Of a stretch of DNA of 64,000 nucleotides, positions 1 through 7,686 are shown in pieces. The notes below the pieces were generated by a model that was not told where the DNA came from, did not search any database, and saw only the letters and a list, made by a program, of their open reading frames with translations. Source of the stretch: Streptomyces sp. NBC_01571 (GTDB taxonomy: Bacteria > Actinomycetota > Actinomycetes > Streptomycetales > Streptomycetaceae); contig NZ_JAPEPZ010000001.1 of assembly GCF_026339875.1 (NCBI RefSeq), positions 4,650,001-4,714,000 of the forward strand, read 5' to 3'. The translations under genes and the position numbers were made by a program. The first letter of the stretch is position 1, and every line of letters starts with the position of its first letter.

Positions 1-57
1 TTACGTCGCCCTCGTCACGTCGGCCCCGTCACACCGCCCCCGTCACGCGGACCCTCG

Positions 58-1059
58 TCACGCCGCCGCGTCGAAGCCCGTGTCGCGAGCCAGCTTCTTC
101 AGCTCGAGCAGCGCGTGCTTCTCGATCTGGCGGATGCGCTCACGGGTGAGGCCGTGCTCCTTGCCCACCTCGGTGAGCGTGCGCTCGCGGCCGTCGTCGA
201 TGCCGTACCGCATCTTGATGATCGAGGCCGTGCGCTGGTCGAGGCGGCCGATGAGGTCGTCCAGTTCCTCGCTGCGCAGCAGCGTCAGGACCGACTGCTC
301 CGGCGAGACGGCGGAGGTGTCCTCCAGGAGGTCACCGAACTGGGTGTCGCCGTCGTCGTCCACCGCCATGTTCAGCGAGACCGGGTCGCGGGCCCAGTCC
401 AGCACGTCACCGACGCGCGCCGGGGTCGAGTCGAGCTCGGCGGCGATCTCCGCGTGCTCGGGCTCCCGGCCGTTCTTCCGGTTGAACTCGCGCTGCACAC
501 GGCGGATCCGGCCCAGCTCCTCGACGAGGTGCACGGGGAGACGGATCGTGCGTGACTGGTCGGCTATGGACCGGGTGATGGCCTGACGGATCCACCACGT
601 CGCGTACGTCGAGAACTTGAAGCCCTTGCGGTAGTCGAACTTCTCGACCGCGCGCACCAGGCCCGCGTTCCCTTCCTGGATCAGGTCCAGCAGCGGGAGG
701 CCGCTGCGGGGGTAGCGGCGCGCCACCGCGACGACCAGCCGCAGGTTCGAGCGGATGAAGACGTCCTTGGCCCGCTCGCCCTCGACGATGAGCGCCTCTA
801 GTTCCTCACGGGTCGCGTCCGCCTTGGGGGCATCCACCTCGCCGTCGATGATCTGCCGCGCGAACACACCCGCCTCGATGGTCTGGGACAGCTCGACTTC
901 CTTGGCGGCGTCGAGCAGGGGTGTGCGCGCGATCTCGTCGAGGTACATGCCGACCAGGTCGCGGTCGGCGATTTCGCCGCCTACGGCGCGAACACTGCGT
1001 GCCGCGTCGCTGGTCTCGCCGGTGGCGGACTGACGACGGGCGACGGCACGGGTTGCCAT
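58..1059 (-). CDS. hrdD: Principal-type RNA polymerase sigma factor HrdD
   Basis: Sigma-70 group 1/2 factor of 333 residues that directs core RNA polymerase to -10/-35 promoters. Region 1.2 is near residues 28-60 (DRDLVGMYLDEIARTPLL). Region 2, with the -10 recognition helix (FSTYATWWIRQAITRSIADQ), is near 150-185. The region 4 helix-turn-helix (LTEVGKEHGLTRERIRQIEK) is near the C-terminus. The start is the ATG at 1059, preceded by GGGAG at good spacing; a longer in-frame reading to 1170 lacks such a site. The sequence and the adjacent PAT-like gene match my memory of Streptomyces hrdD loci. The family is certain; the paralogue name is slightly less so. Confidence 0.93.
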   Translation of the reverse strand: MATRAVARRQSATGETSDAARSVRAVGGEIADRDLVGMYLDEIARTPLLDAAKEVELSQTIEAGVFARQIIDGEVDAPKADATREELEALIVEGERAKDVFIRSNLRLVVAVARRYPRSGLPLLDLIQEGNAGLVRAVEKFDYRKGFKFSTYATWWIRQAITRSIADQSRTIRLPVHLVEELGRIRRVQREFNRKNGREPEHAEIAAELDSTPARVGDVLDWARDPVSLNMAVDDDGDTQFGDLLEDTSAVSPEQSVLTLLRSEELDDLIGRLDQRTASIIKMRYGIDDGRERTLTEVGKEHGLTRERIRQIEKHALLELKKLARDTGFDAAA

Positions 1060-1268
1060 GCGTGCTCCCTTGCGTATGGAGGTTCCCCCTGCTCCAGCCG
1101 GGGCCGAGAGCTCGGGGGAGGGCTTGCGGATCCTGGTGGCGGCTCGGTCACTCACCCGAGTGCCCGGCATCCGAAGGAAACAACGACTGGAATCCGGACA
1201 GAATTCCCAACCCGTTCCCCTATTTTTCTGATCATGCAGTACCCTGTGCCGCCACAGCAGGGGGTCAG

Positions 1269-1814
1269 ATGACGTCAGAACGTACAGATGTGCAGGTCAG
1301 GGCCGGAGTCGAGGGCGATCTCGTCGGCCTCACCGAGATCTACAACCACTACGTGCGCGAGACGCCGATCACCTTCGACACGGTGGCCCTCACTCCGGAA
1401 GACCGCCGTCCGTGGCTGCTCTCCCACCTGGAAGACGGTCCGCACCGCCTGATGGTTGCCACGGACACGGACCCGGAAGCAGGGGATCCGGAAGCAGGGG
1501 GCGGGCGGATTCTGGGATACGCCACCTCCAGTGGCTTCCGCCCGAAGGCCGCCTACGTCACCTCGGTCGAGGTGTCCGTCTACCTCGCCCCCGACGCGGG
1601 CCGCCGCGGCATCGGCACGCTCCTGTACGAGGCACTCTTCGAGGCGCTGGCCGGCGAGGATCTGCACCGCGCCTACGCGGGCGTCGCGCAACCCAACGAA
1701 GCGTCCGTGCGACTGCACGAACGCCTCGGGTTCCGGCACGTAGGCACGTACCGGGAGGTGGGCCGCAAGTTCGGCCGTTACTGGGATGTCGCCTGGTACG
1801 AGAAGGAGCTCTGA
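1269..1814 (+). CDS. GNAT acetyltransferase, phosphinothricin N-acetyltransferase-like
   Basis: A 181-residue GNAT-fold enzyme expected to transfer acetyl from acetyl-CoA to the amino group of a phosphinothricin- or methionine-sulfoximine-like compound. The acetyl-CoA loop GRRGIGTLLYEAL lies near residues 105-118, after the YVTSVEVSVYL strand. The C-terminal GFRHVGTYREVGRKFGRYWD is typical of the PAT/Bar family, as is the length. The start ATG at 1269 gives the normal family N-terminus; the frame is open further upstream but unlike any family member. It is divergent from the hrdD-like gene. The true substrate is not shown by sequence. Confidence 0.9.
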   Translation: MTSERTDVQVRAGVEGDLVGLTEIYNHYVRETPITFDTVALTPEDRRPWLLSHLEDGPHRLMVATDTDPEAGDPEAGGGRILGYATSSGFRPKAAYVTSVEVSVYLAPDAGRRGIGTLLYEALFEALAGEDLHRAYAGVAQPNEASVRLHERLGFRHVGTYREVGRKFGRYWDVAWYEKEL

Positions 1815-1892
1815 CCCGGCGGCTGCCTGGCTCGGCCCCGACGCCACCCGACGCCGCCCCTCCGGTGACTCCGCCTCGCCGGTGCCCGGACC

Positions 1893-2705
1893 TCAGCCGA
1901 ACTGCACCGACCGCTTCGCCAGCCCCATCCAGAAGCCGTCGATCACGGACTTCTGGCCGTCGAGCTCGCCGGTGGCGTCCGCCGCGCCCATCGTCACGAA
2001 CAGCGGGGCGAAGTGCTCGGTACGGGGGTGTGCCAGCAGACCGGCCGGCGACTTGTGGGTGAAGTCGAGCAGGGAGTCCCAGTCGTGGGCGTCCAGGGCC
2101 CGGTGACCCCAGTCGTCGAACTCGGCCGACCAGGACGGGACGCCGCCCTGCCGCAGCGCCGCCAGATTGTGCGTGAAGAATCCGGAGCCGACGATCAGGA
2201 CGCCTTCGTCACGGAGCGGGGCCAGCTTGCGGCCGATGTCCATCAGCTTCACCGGATCGAGGGTCGGCATCGAGATCTGCAGGACGGGGATGTCGGCCTC
2301 GGGGAACATCTCGACCAGGGGCACGTAGGCACCGTGGTCGAGGCCGCGGTCCGGGATGTCCTGGACGGGGACGCCGGGTGCGCGCAGCAGCTTTCGTACG
2401 GACTCGGCGAGCCGGGGGGCACCGGGGGCCGCGTATCGCACCCGGTAGTAGTGCTCGGGGAAGCCCCAGAAGTCGTACACGAGCGGCACGGTCTCCACCG
2501 CGCCGAGGGCCAGCGGGGCCTCCTCCCAGTGGGCGGAGACCATCAGGATCGCCTTGGGGCGGGGCAGTTCGGCGGACCAGGCGGCCAGCTGGCCGGGCCA
2601 GACCGGGTCGTCGGCCAGCGGCGGGGCGCCATGACTGAGGTAGAGGGCGGGCATGCGCTCCCGCGGGGCACGCCCCTCGGTGACGTCGGACATGGCGACA
2701 GACAT
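1893..2705 (-). CDS. Class III extradiol ring-cleavage dioxygenase, LigB/YgiD (DODA) type
   Basis: Non-haem iron dioxygenase of 270 residues, in the family that opens catechol rings such as DOPA. Metal-site motifs are visible: YLSHGAPP near the N-terminus, SAHWEEAPLA near residue 60, GLDHGAYVPLVEMFP mid-protein, and GSGFFTHNL. The start at 2705 follows GGAGGGAG; an extension to 2747 is open but lacks that site. It is divergent from a MarR gene across an operator-like region, so induction by a phenolic ligand of that regulator is a reasonable inference. The physiological substrate is unknown. Confidence 0.9.
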   Translation of the reverse strand: MSVAMSDVTEGRAPRERMPALYLSHGAPPLADDPVWPGQLAAWSAELPRPKAILMVSAHWEEAPLALGAVETVPLVYDFWGFPEHYYRVRYAAPGAPRLAESVRKLLRAPGVPVQDIPDRGLDHGAYVPLVEMFPEADIPVLQISMPTLDPVKLMDIGRKLAPLRDEGVLIVGSGFFTHNLAALRQGGVPSWSAEFDDWGHRALDAHDWDSLLDFTHKSPAGLLAHPRTEHFAPLFVTMGAADATGELDGQKSVIDGFWMGLAKRSVQFG

Positions 2706-2754
2706 GGCGGCTACTCCCTCCGGGGGTTCCATCGTAGGACCGATCATCCCGTTA

Positions 2755-2810
2755 TTTGAAGTCTCAAGCTCTCCTGCCCGACTCTACCCCCGACTTGTTT
2801 AAGCTTCAAG
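2755..2810. promoter_or_regulatory. Divergent promoter region with two MarR-type inverted repeats
   Basis: Two AT-richer palindromic elements lie between the divergent dioxygenase and marR genes. TTGAAGTCTCAA spans 2757-2767 and CTTGTTTAAGCTTCAAG spans 2794-2810. Both carry TTGA/TCAA-like half sites of the type MarR dimers bind. The second sits about 24 bases upstream of the marR start, which suggests autoregulation together with control of the dioxygenase. Confidence 0.55.
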
Positions 2811-2833
2811 AAGAGGCTCGTACAGTGGAGTAC

Positions 2834-3343
2834 ATGAACACGGCATCCGCACCCGCTGAAGAGCCGCGCTGGCTCACCGACGAGGAACAGCGCACCTGGC
2901 GTGCGTACATGCACGCCGCCACCCTCCTCGAGGACCACCTCGACCGGCAGCTGCAGCGCGACGCGGGCATGCCGCACGTCTACTACGGGCTGCTCGTCCA
3001 ACTCGAGGAGGCTCCGCGCCGACGCCTGCGGATGACCGAGCTGGCGATGAACGCCAAGATCACCCGCTCCCGCCTCTCGCACGCGATCGCCCGCCTGGAG
3101 AAGAGCGGGTGGGTGCGCCGGGAGGACTGCCCCTCCGACAAGCGCGGGCAGTTCGCGGTGCTCACCGACGAGGGCTACGCGATGCTGCGCAAGGCGGCCC
3201 CGGGCCATGTCAGCGCCGTGCGCCAGGCCTTCTTCGACCGGCTCACCCCCGAACAGCACAAGTCCCTCGGCGACGCCATGCGCGTCATCGCCGAGGGACT
3301 CCAGCCGAAGGACGCGGGCGCGGATCTGCCCTGGCTGCGGTAG
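2834..3343 (+). CDS. MarR-family transcriptional regulator
   Basis: A 169-residue winged-helix protein. The recognition part MTELAMNAKITRSRLSHAIA lies near residues 68-88, followed by the wing VRREDCPSDKRGQFAVLTDEG, a standard MarR arrangement. The start is the ATG at 2834, giving the usual family length; the open frame further upstream runs into the promoter region. It is divergent from the dioxygenase, so it probably represses that gene and itself until a small aromatic ligand binds. A long hairpin follows the stop codon and separates it from the convergent exporter. Confidence 0.9.
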   Translation: MNTASAPAEEPRWLTDEEQRTWRAYMHAATLLEDHLDRQLQRDAGMPHVYYGLLVQLEEAPRRRLRMTELAMNAKITRSRLSHAIARLEKSGWVRREDCPSDKRGQFAVLTDEGYAMLRKAAPGHVSAVRQAFFDRLTPEQHKSLGDAMRVIAEGLQPKDAGADLPWLR

Positions 3344-3374
3344 CGCTCCGCCGGGTGCGCCGGCCCCCGGACGC

Positions 3375-3417
3375 GGGTCCGCCCCGGCTCCGACGAAGTC
3401 GGAACCGGGGCGGACCC
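3375..3417. terminator. Bidirectional rho-independent terminator
   Basis: A 20-bp stem (arms 3375-3394 and 3398-3417) with a 3-nt GAA loop and one C-A mismatch. It lies between the convergent marR and MFS exporter genes and can serve both. Confidence 0.85.
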
Positions 3418-3483
3418 TGGGATTCGTACGGGCGAGGCGTCCCCACCCCGCGCCCGTACGCGAAGTACCCGCGCCACGGGTGA

Positions 3484-5028
3484 TCAGTGGGCGATTACCG
3501 GCACCTTGATCTCGTCCTCGGCGCCCTCACCCGAGCCCGCCGTCGAGGACATGTCCGGACGGCCGGTGTTGACGAGGGTCACGGCGATCGCGGAGGCGAG
3601 CACCAGGATGCCGACGGCGAACCAGATCGCGTTGGTGTAACCGTTCACCAGCCCTTGCAGCTGGACCAGCTGCTGCTGCGGCTTGGAGGCGGCACCACCG
3701 ATGTGGTCCGCGATGTACGACGTGGTCGCCGAGGCGGCGATCGTGTTCAGCAGCGCCGTACCGATCGCGCCGCCGACCTGCTGCGAGGTGTTGACCATCG
3801 CGGAAGCGACACCGGCGTCCTGCGGCTGGACACCGTACGTGGCCAGGGACATGGCCGGCATGAACGCCGTACCCATGCCGAGGCCGAGCAGCAGCTGGGC
3901 CGGGAGCAGCAGACCGGCGTACGAGGAACCGATCTCCATCTGGGTCAGCAGGAGCATGCCGATCGCGGCGGTCAGGAAACCGGGGGCCATCAGCAGCCGG
4001 GGCGGGACCCGGGTCATCAGGCGGGCACCGATCTGCGTGGAGCCCGTGATCATGCCCGCGATCATCGGCAGGAAGGCGAAGCCGGTCTTGACCGGCGAGT
4101 AGCCCTTCACGATCTGCAGGTAGTAGGTAAGGAAGAGGAACAGGCCGAACATCGCGATGATCGCGAGACCGAGCGAGAGGTAGACACCGCCGCGGTTGCG
4201 CTCGGTGATCACGCGCAGGGGCAGCAGCGGAGCCTTGACCTTGGACTCGACGAGGACGAAGGAGGCGAGCAGCACCGCCGAGGCGACGAACAGGCCGATC
4301 GTGCTGGAGTCGCTCCAGCCCGCCGACTCGGCGCGGGTGAAGCCGTAGACGAGGGAGACCAGACCGAGGGTGGACAGGACGACGCCCGGGATGTCGAGCG
4401 GCGAGCGGTTGCGGCCGCCGGCCGGCTCACGGATGACGAAGTACGCGCCGAGGGCGGCGACGATCGCGAACGGGATGTTCACGAAGAACGTCCAGCGCCA
4501 GTTCAGGTACTCGGTGAGGAAACCGCCCAGGATCAGACCCACGGCACCGCCGCCACCGGCGATCGCACCGTAGATGCCGAAGGCCTTGGCGCGCTCCTTG
4601 GCGTCCGTGAACATCACGGCGAGCAGGGAGAGCGCGGCGGGCGCGAGCAGCGCGCCGAACGCGCCCTGAAGGGCGCGGGCCCCGAGCAGGAGGGCCTCGC
4701 CCTGTGCGGCGCCGCCGAGGGCGGAGGCGCCGGCGAAGCCGATCAGGCCGGTGACGAAGGTGCGCTTGCGGCCCCACAGGTCGGCGATGCGGCCGCCGAA
4801 GAGGAGCAGGCCGCCGAAGGCCAGGGCGTAGGCCGTGATGACCCACTGCCGGTTGCCGTCCGATATCCCCAGGTCACGCTGGGCGGAAGGCAGCGCGATG
4901 TTCACGATGGTCGCGTCGAGGACGACCATCAGCTGGGCGAGCGCGATGAAGGCGAGGGCCTTCCAGCGGTTGGAATGCGCGTCGGCCGCTTCCGCCGCCG
5001 TCGCTGTCGGTGTTGCTGATGAAGACAT
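3484..5028 (-). CDS. MFS drug:H+ antiporter, DHA2 (EmrB/QacA) family
   Basis: Proton-driven efflux pump of 514 residues with about 14 predicted membrane spans. LDATIVNIALP in the first span is the DHA2 motif D1 and GGRIADLWGRKRTF is MFS motif A; both are near the N-terminus. The central part GGFLTEYLNWRWTFFVNIP is also characteristic. The start ATG at 5028 leaves a cytosolic tail of about 23 residues; the longer frame to 5166 encodes an Arg/Pro-rich stretch typical of non-coding DNA. The upstream TetR gene on the same strand is the probable local regulator. Substrate unknown. Confidence 0.92.
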   Translation of the reverse strand: MSSSATPTATAAEAADAHSNRWKALAFIALAQLMVVLDATIVNIALPSAQRDLGISDGNRQWVITAYALAFGGLLLFGGRIADLWGRKRTFVTGLIGFAGASALGGAAQGEALLLGARALQGAFGALLAPAALSLLAVMFTDAKERAKAFGIYGAIAGGGGAVGLILGGFLTEYLNWRWTFFVNIPFAIVAALGAYFVIREPAGGRNRSPLDIPGVVLSTLGLVSLVYGFTRAESAGWSDSSTIGLFVASAVLLASFVLVESKVKAPLLPLRVITERNRGGVYLSLGLAIIAMFGLFLFLTYYLQIVKGYSPVKTGFAFLPMIAGMITGSTQIGARLMTRVPPRLLMAPGFLTAAIGMLLLTQMEIGSSYAGLLLPAQLLLGLGMGTAFMPAMSLATYGVQPQDAGVASAMVNTSQQVGGAIGTALLNTIAASATTSYIADHIGGAASKPQQQLVQLQGLVNGYTNAIWFAVGILVLASAIAVTLVNTGRPDMSSTAGSGEGAEDEIKVPVIAH

Positions 5029-5099
5029 GGGGATACCCACTCCGGTACTTCGCAGTGAAAAAAGGTGAGGGAAAGAGACGGCTCGTCCTCGTCGACGGC

Positions 5100-5255
5100 C
5101 GAAGGCTTTGGGGAGTCCGGGGTCCGGAGTCCGACGTCCGGCACCCGCGGTCCGGAAGCCGTGCACGGATCACAAGGTACGGACTGCGGATTACGGGTTA
5201 TGGACTACGGGTTACGGGTCGGGACTACGGCTACGGGCTGGCTGTCGGGCCATGG
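5100..5255. repeat. Degenerate short tandem repeats between tetR and the MFS exporter
   Basis: The first part (about 5113-5155) repeats GTCCGG with small spacers. The second (about 5176-5250) repeats units resembling GACTACGGGTTACGG. No convincing coding frame exists. The pattern looks like replication-slippage DNA within the leader of the exporter gene. Confidence 0.5.
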
Positions 5256-5296
5256 ACCGGCGCCTCGCACCGGACTCATCGCTCGGGTCTGGTCGG

Positions 5297-5941
5297 TCAG
5301 GCGGTTCGCAGGCCCTCCACGGTGGCCGCCACTCCGGGCAGTACGGAGCGGGCCGGTGCCCGCAGACCGTCCAGGAACAGCTGCAGATGACGGTGTACGA
5401 ACCGGTCGATGCCCTGACACGCGGTGCCGGGCAACGGCCGGGTGAGCTGGCTGACGGCGACCATCAGGTCACCGGACTCCACGTCGGAGCGCAACTGGCC
5501 GGCCTCGCGGGCACGCCTCATCAGCGCTTCGATCAGGTCCATGGTCCGTTCGCGCGCCGCGTACAGATCCGGATGGTTCTGGTCGAAGGCCGCGGAGAGC
5601 ATGGGGCACAGGGCGCCGATCCGCTCGTCCGCCGAGAAGTGCACGAAGCGGCTCAGCGCGTCGAAGGCGTCGCCGCCCTCGACGAGTGCCGCCTCGATCC
5701 ACTCGGACGTGCGGTCCATGACCGAGCAGACGACCTCCCGCGCGAGCGCGTCGCGGTCGGGGAAGTTGCGGTACACCGTGGCGTTGCCGACACCGGCGCG
5801 GCGGGCGATCTCGTCGAACGGCACGTCGGGGCCGAACTCGACGAACATCTCGCGCGCGGCGGCGACGATCCGCTCCCGGTTGCGCAGCGCATCGGCTCGG
5901 GGCCGGGGCATCCGACGCTTCACGGGGGTGGCGGTCTCCAC
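5297..5941 (-). CDS. TetR-family repressor, probable regulator of the MFS exporter
   Basis: A 214-residue regulator. The N-terminal helix-turn-helix (VPFDEIARRAGVGNATVYRNF) lies near residues 38-60, followed by an all-helical ligand domain with a SBP-like region (PMLSAAFDQNHPDLYAARERTMDLIEALM). The start is a GTG at 5941 preceded by GAGGAG; the frame stays open to 6034, but that part overlaps operator-like repeats. It is tandem with, and upstream of, the exporter, so repression of the pump is the natural inference. Confidence 0.88.
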   Translation of the reverse strand: METATPVKRRMPRPRADALRNRERIVAAAREMFVEFGPDVPFDEIARRAGVGNATVYRNFPDRDALAREVVCSVMDRTSEWIEAALVEGGDAFDALSRFVHFSADERIGALCPMLSAAFDQNHPDLYAARERTMDLIEALMRRAREAGQLRSDVESGDLMVAVSQLTRPLPGTACQGIDRFVHRHLQLFLDGLRAPARSVLPGVAATVEGLRTA

Positions 5942-6024
5942 GGCGTGCTCCTCGGAAGTAGGTGAAGGCTCTGGTGCGATCCGGGGATTCCCTCCCCGTT
6001 TCACTCGGACACCTATGCCAAACG

Positions 6025-6053
6025 GGGAAACCATCCCCGGTTATTTCCCCGAC
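6025..6053. promoter_or_regulatory. Inverted repeat, candidate TetR operator
   Basis: CGGGGAAA at 6025-6032 and TTTCCCCG at 6046-6053 form a perfect 8-bp inverted repeat. Related GGGGA/TCCCC elements occur closer to the tetR start (about 5982-6000). The position upstream of tetR suits autoregulation. Confidence 0.45.
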
Positions 6054-6207
6054 CCCCGCCCACTTCCTGTGACCCGCGTCACATCTTCCTCGCCGAGAAA
6101 CCCACGATCGGGCTCTTCCAGCGAGCACCCGCGCATCCGTCGACACAGGGTGATCGCACAGGGTGCAGTCGGTGACCGGGCGGCTGCCGTGAGCGAAGGA
6201 CCCCTGC

Positions 6208-7482
6208 ATGCAGCCGACCAGCCACCGGATACGCCGGCGTCGCCTGGCCGCCCTGGCCTCGGTGACCCTCCTCACGCTGGCGGTCAGCACCTCCGCCGGC
6301 ACCGGGCACCTCACGGTGGGCTCCACGGCGGCGGGCTCCATCGCGCTGGCCCGGTCGACGGCGCTCGGTCCCTGCATGATCAGCGGCGCGAAAGGCGTAC
6401 AGATGGGGGAAGGGATACCCACCCTGCCCGGCTACGCCCGCTCCACCGGCACGGTCCGGGCCCTCACCGTGATGGTCGACTTCTCCGACGCACCCGGTCA
6501 GGGCAGCGCGCTCGACCGGCTGGGCGAGTTCTTCCCGCAGACCCAGGACTGGTTCCGCACCAGTTCCTACGGCCGCCTCGACTACCGCCCCGAGACCCCG
6601 ATACGGCACTGGCTGCGCATGCCCAAGCCGTTCAGCGCGTACGGCATAGAGCGCGGCGCCCCCTTCGACCCCGGGTACCGCGGTCTGGTCCAGGACATCG
6701 TGGCCGCGGCCGACCCCGAGGTGGACTTCCACTCGTACGACCTTCTGAACGTGCTGGTGACGCCGAACGCCGGGCCCTCCGCCCTGGACACCGTCCTGTC
6801 CGTCACCTTCGCCGGCAACGCCGAGGCCCCGGTCGCCGACGGTGTCCCCGTCTCCAACGCGTCCTTCGTCTACAGCCGCCAGGACGACGGCTCCGGCTCC
6901 TACGCAGACACCGGTTTCCGGGTGCTCCCCCACGAGAACGGGCACACCTTCGGCCTGCCCGACCTCTACACCCAGGACGGCGGCGGCTCGGTCGGCCACT
7001 GGGACATCATGAGCGAGGACTGGGGCGCCGACAACGATCTGCTCGGCTGGCACAAATGGAAACTGGGCTGGCTCGACGACTCGCAGGTCAGCTGCGCCGC
7101 TCGGCCCGGGACCACGCGGTACACACTCACCCCGCTGTCCCGGCCCGGCGGCGCCAAGCTCGTCTTCGTCCCCACCGGCGCCCGGACGGGCTTCGCCTTC
7201 GAACTGCGCACCCCCGGGGGCAACGACACCGCGATCTGCCGCCCCGGCATCCTCGTCTACAAGGTCGACGCGGGGGTCGACACCGGCAGCGGCCCCATCA
7301 CCGTCTACGACTCCCACCGGAACAGCGGCGGCTGCACACGCAGCCCCAACGTCCACGCGGAGCTGTCCGACGCGCCCTTCGCCCCCGGCGAGTCCTTCAA
7401 GGACCACGCGACCGGCGTCACGATCGCGGTCACGGGGGCGAATCCCGCGGGCGACTACCAGGTGTCCGTGACACGGCGCTGA
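6208..7482 (+). CDS. Secreted M6-family (immune inhibitor A-like) metalloprotease
   Basis: Zinc endopeptidase of 424 residues, exported by an N-terminal signal peptide with an Arg-rich n-region (RIRRRR) and hydrophobic core to about residue 30. The catalytic HENGHTFGLPD at about residues 237-247 matches HExxHxxGxxD, with two His and the Asp as zinc ligands and Glu as base. The early segment ALTVMVDFSD is typical of M6 peptidases. It is shorter than full InhA proteins and shows no C-terminal PKD or carbohydrate domains. It probably degrades extracellular protein. No partner gene is evident. Confidence 0.88.
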   Translation: MQPTSHRIRRRRLAALASVTLLTLAVSTSAGTGHLTVGSTAAGSIALARSTALGPCMISGAKGVQMGEGIPTLPGYARSTGTVRALTVMVDFSDAPGQGSALDRLGEFFPQTQDWFRTSSYGRLDYRPETPIRHWLRMPKPFSAYGIERGAPFDPGYRGLVQDIVAAADPEVDFHSYDLLNVLVTPNAGPSALDTVLSVTFAGNAEAPVADGVPVSNASFVYSRQDDGSGSYADTGFRVLPHENGHTFGLPDLYTQDGGGSVGHWDIMSEDWGADNDLLGWHKWKLGWLDDSQVSCAARPGTTRYTLTPLSRPGGAKLVFVPTGARTGFAFELRTPGGNDTAICRPGILVYKVDAGVDTGSGPITVYDSHRNSGGCTRSPNVHAELSDAPFAPGESFKDHATGVTIAVTGANPAGDYQVSVTRR

Positions 7483-7686
7483 CCTCCTCGCCCCCCGGCG
7501 CCGGCCTCGCGCCGACCGTGCGCACGGACGCCGCCGACCTGCTGAGTCGACCGGGTAAGCACTACCGTGTCTCTTCCGGGCCTCTGCCCACGGAGGGCCC
7601 CGACGGTCCCTTCCGCATCATCACCTCCGCATCACTTTCCGCATCACTTCCGAACAGCCTCCACCGAGAGCCGCAACGGAGACCAC

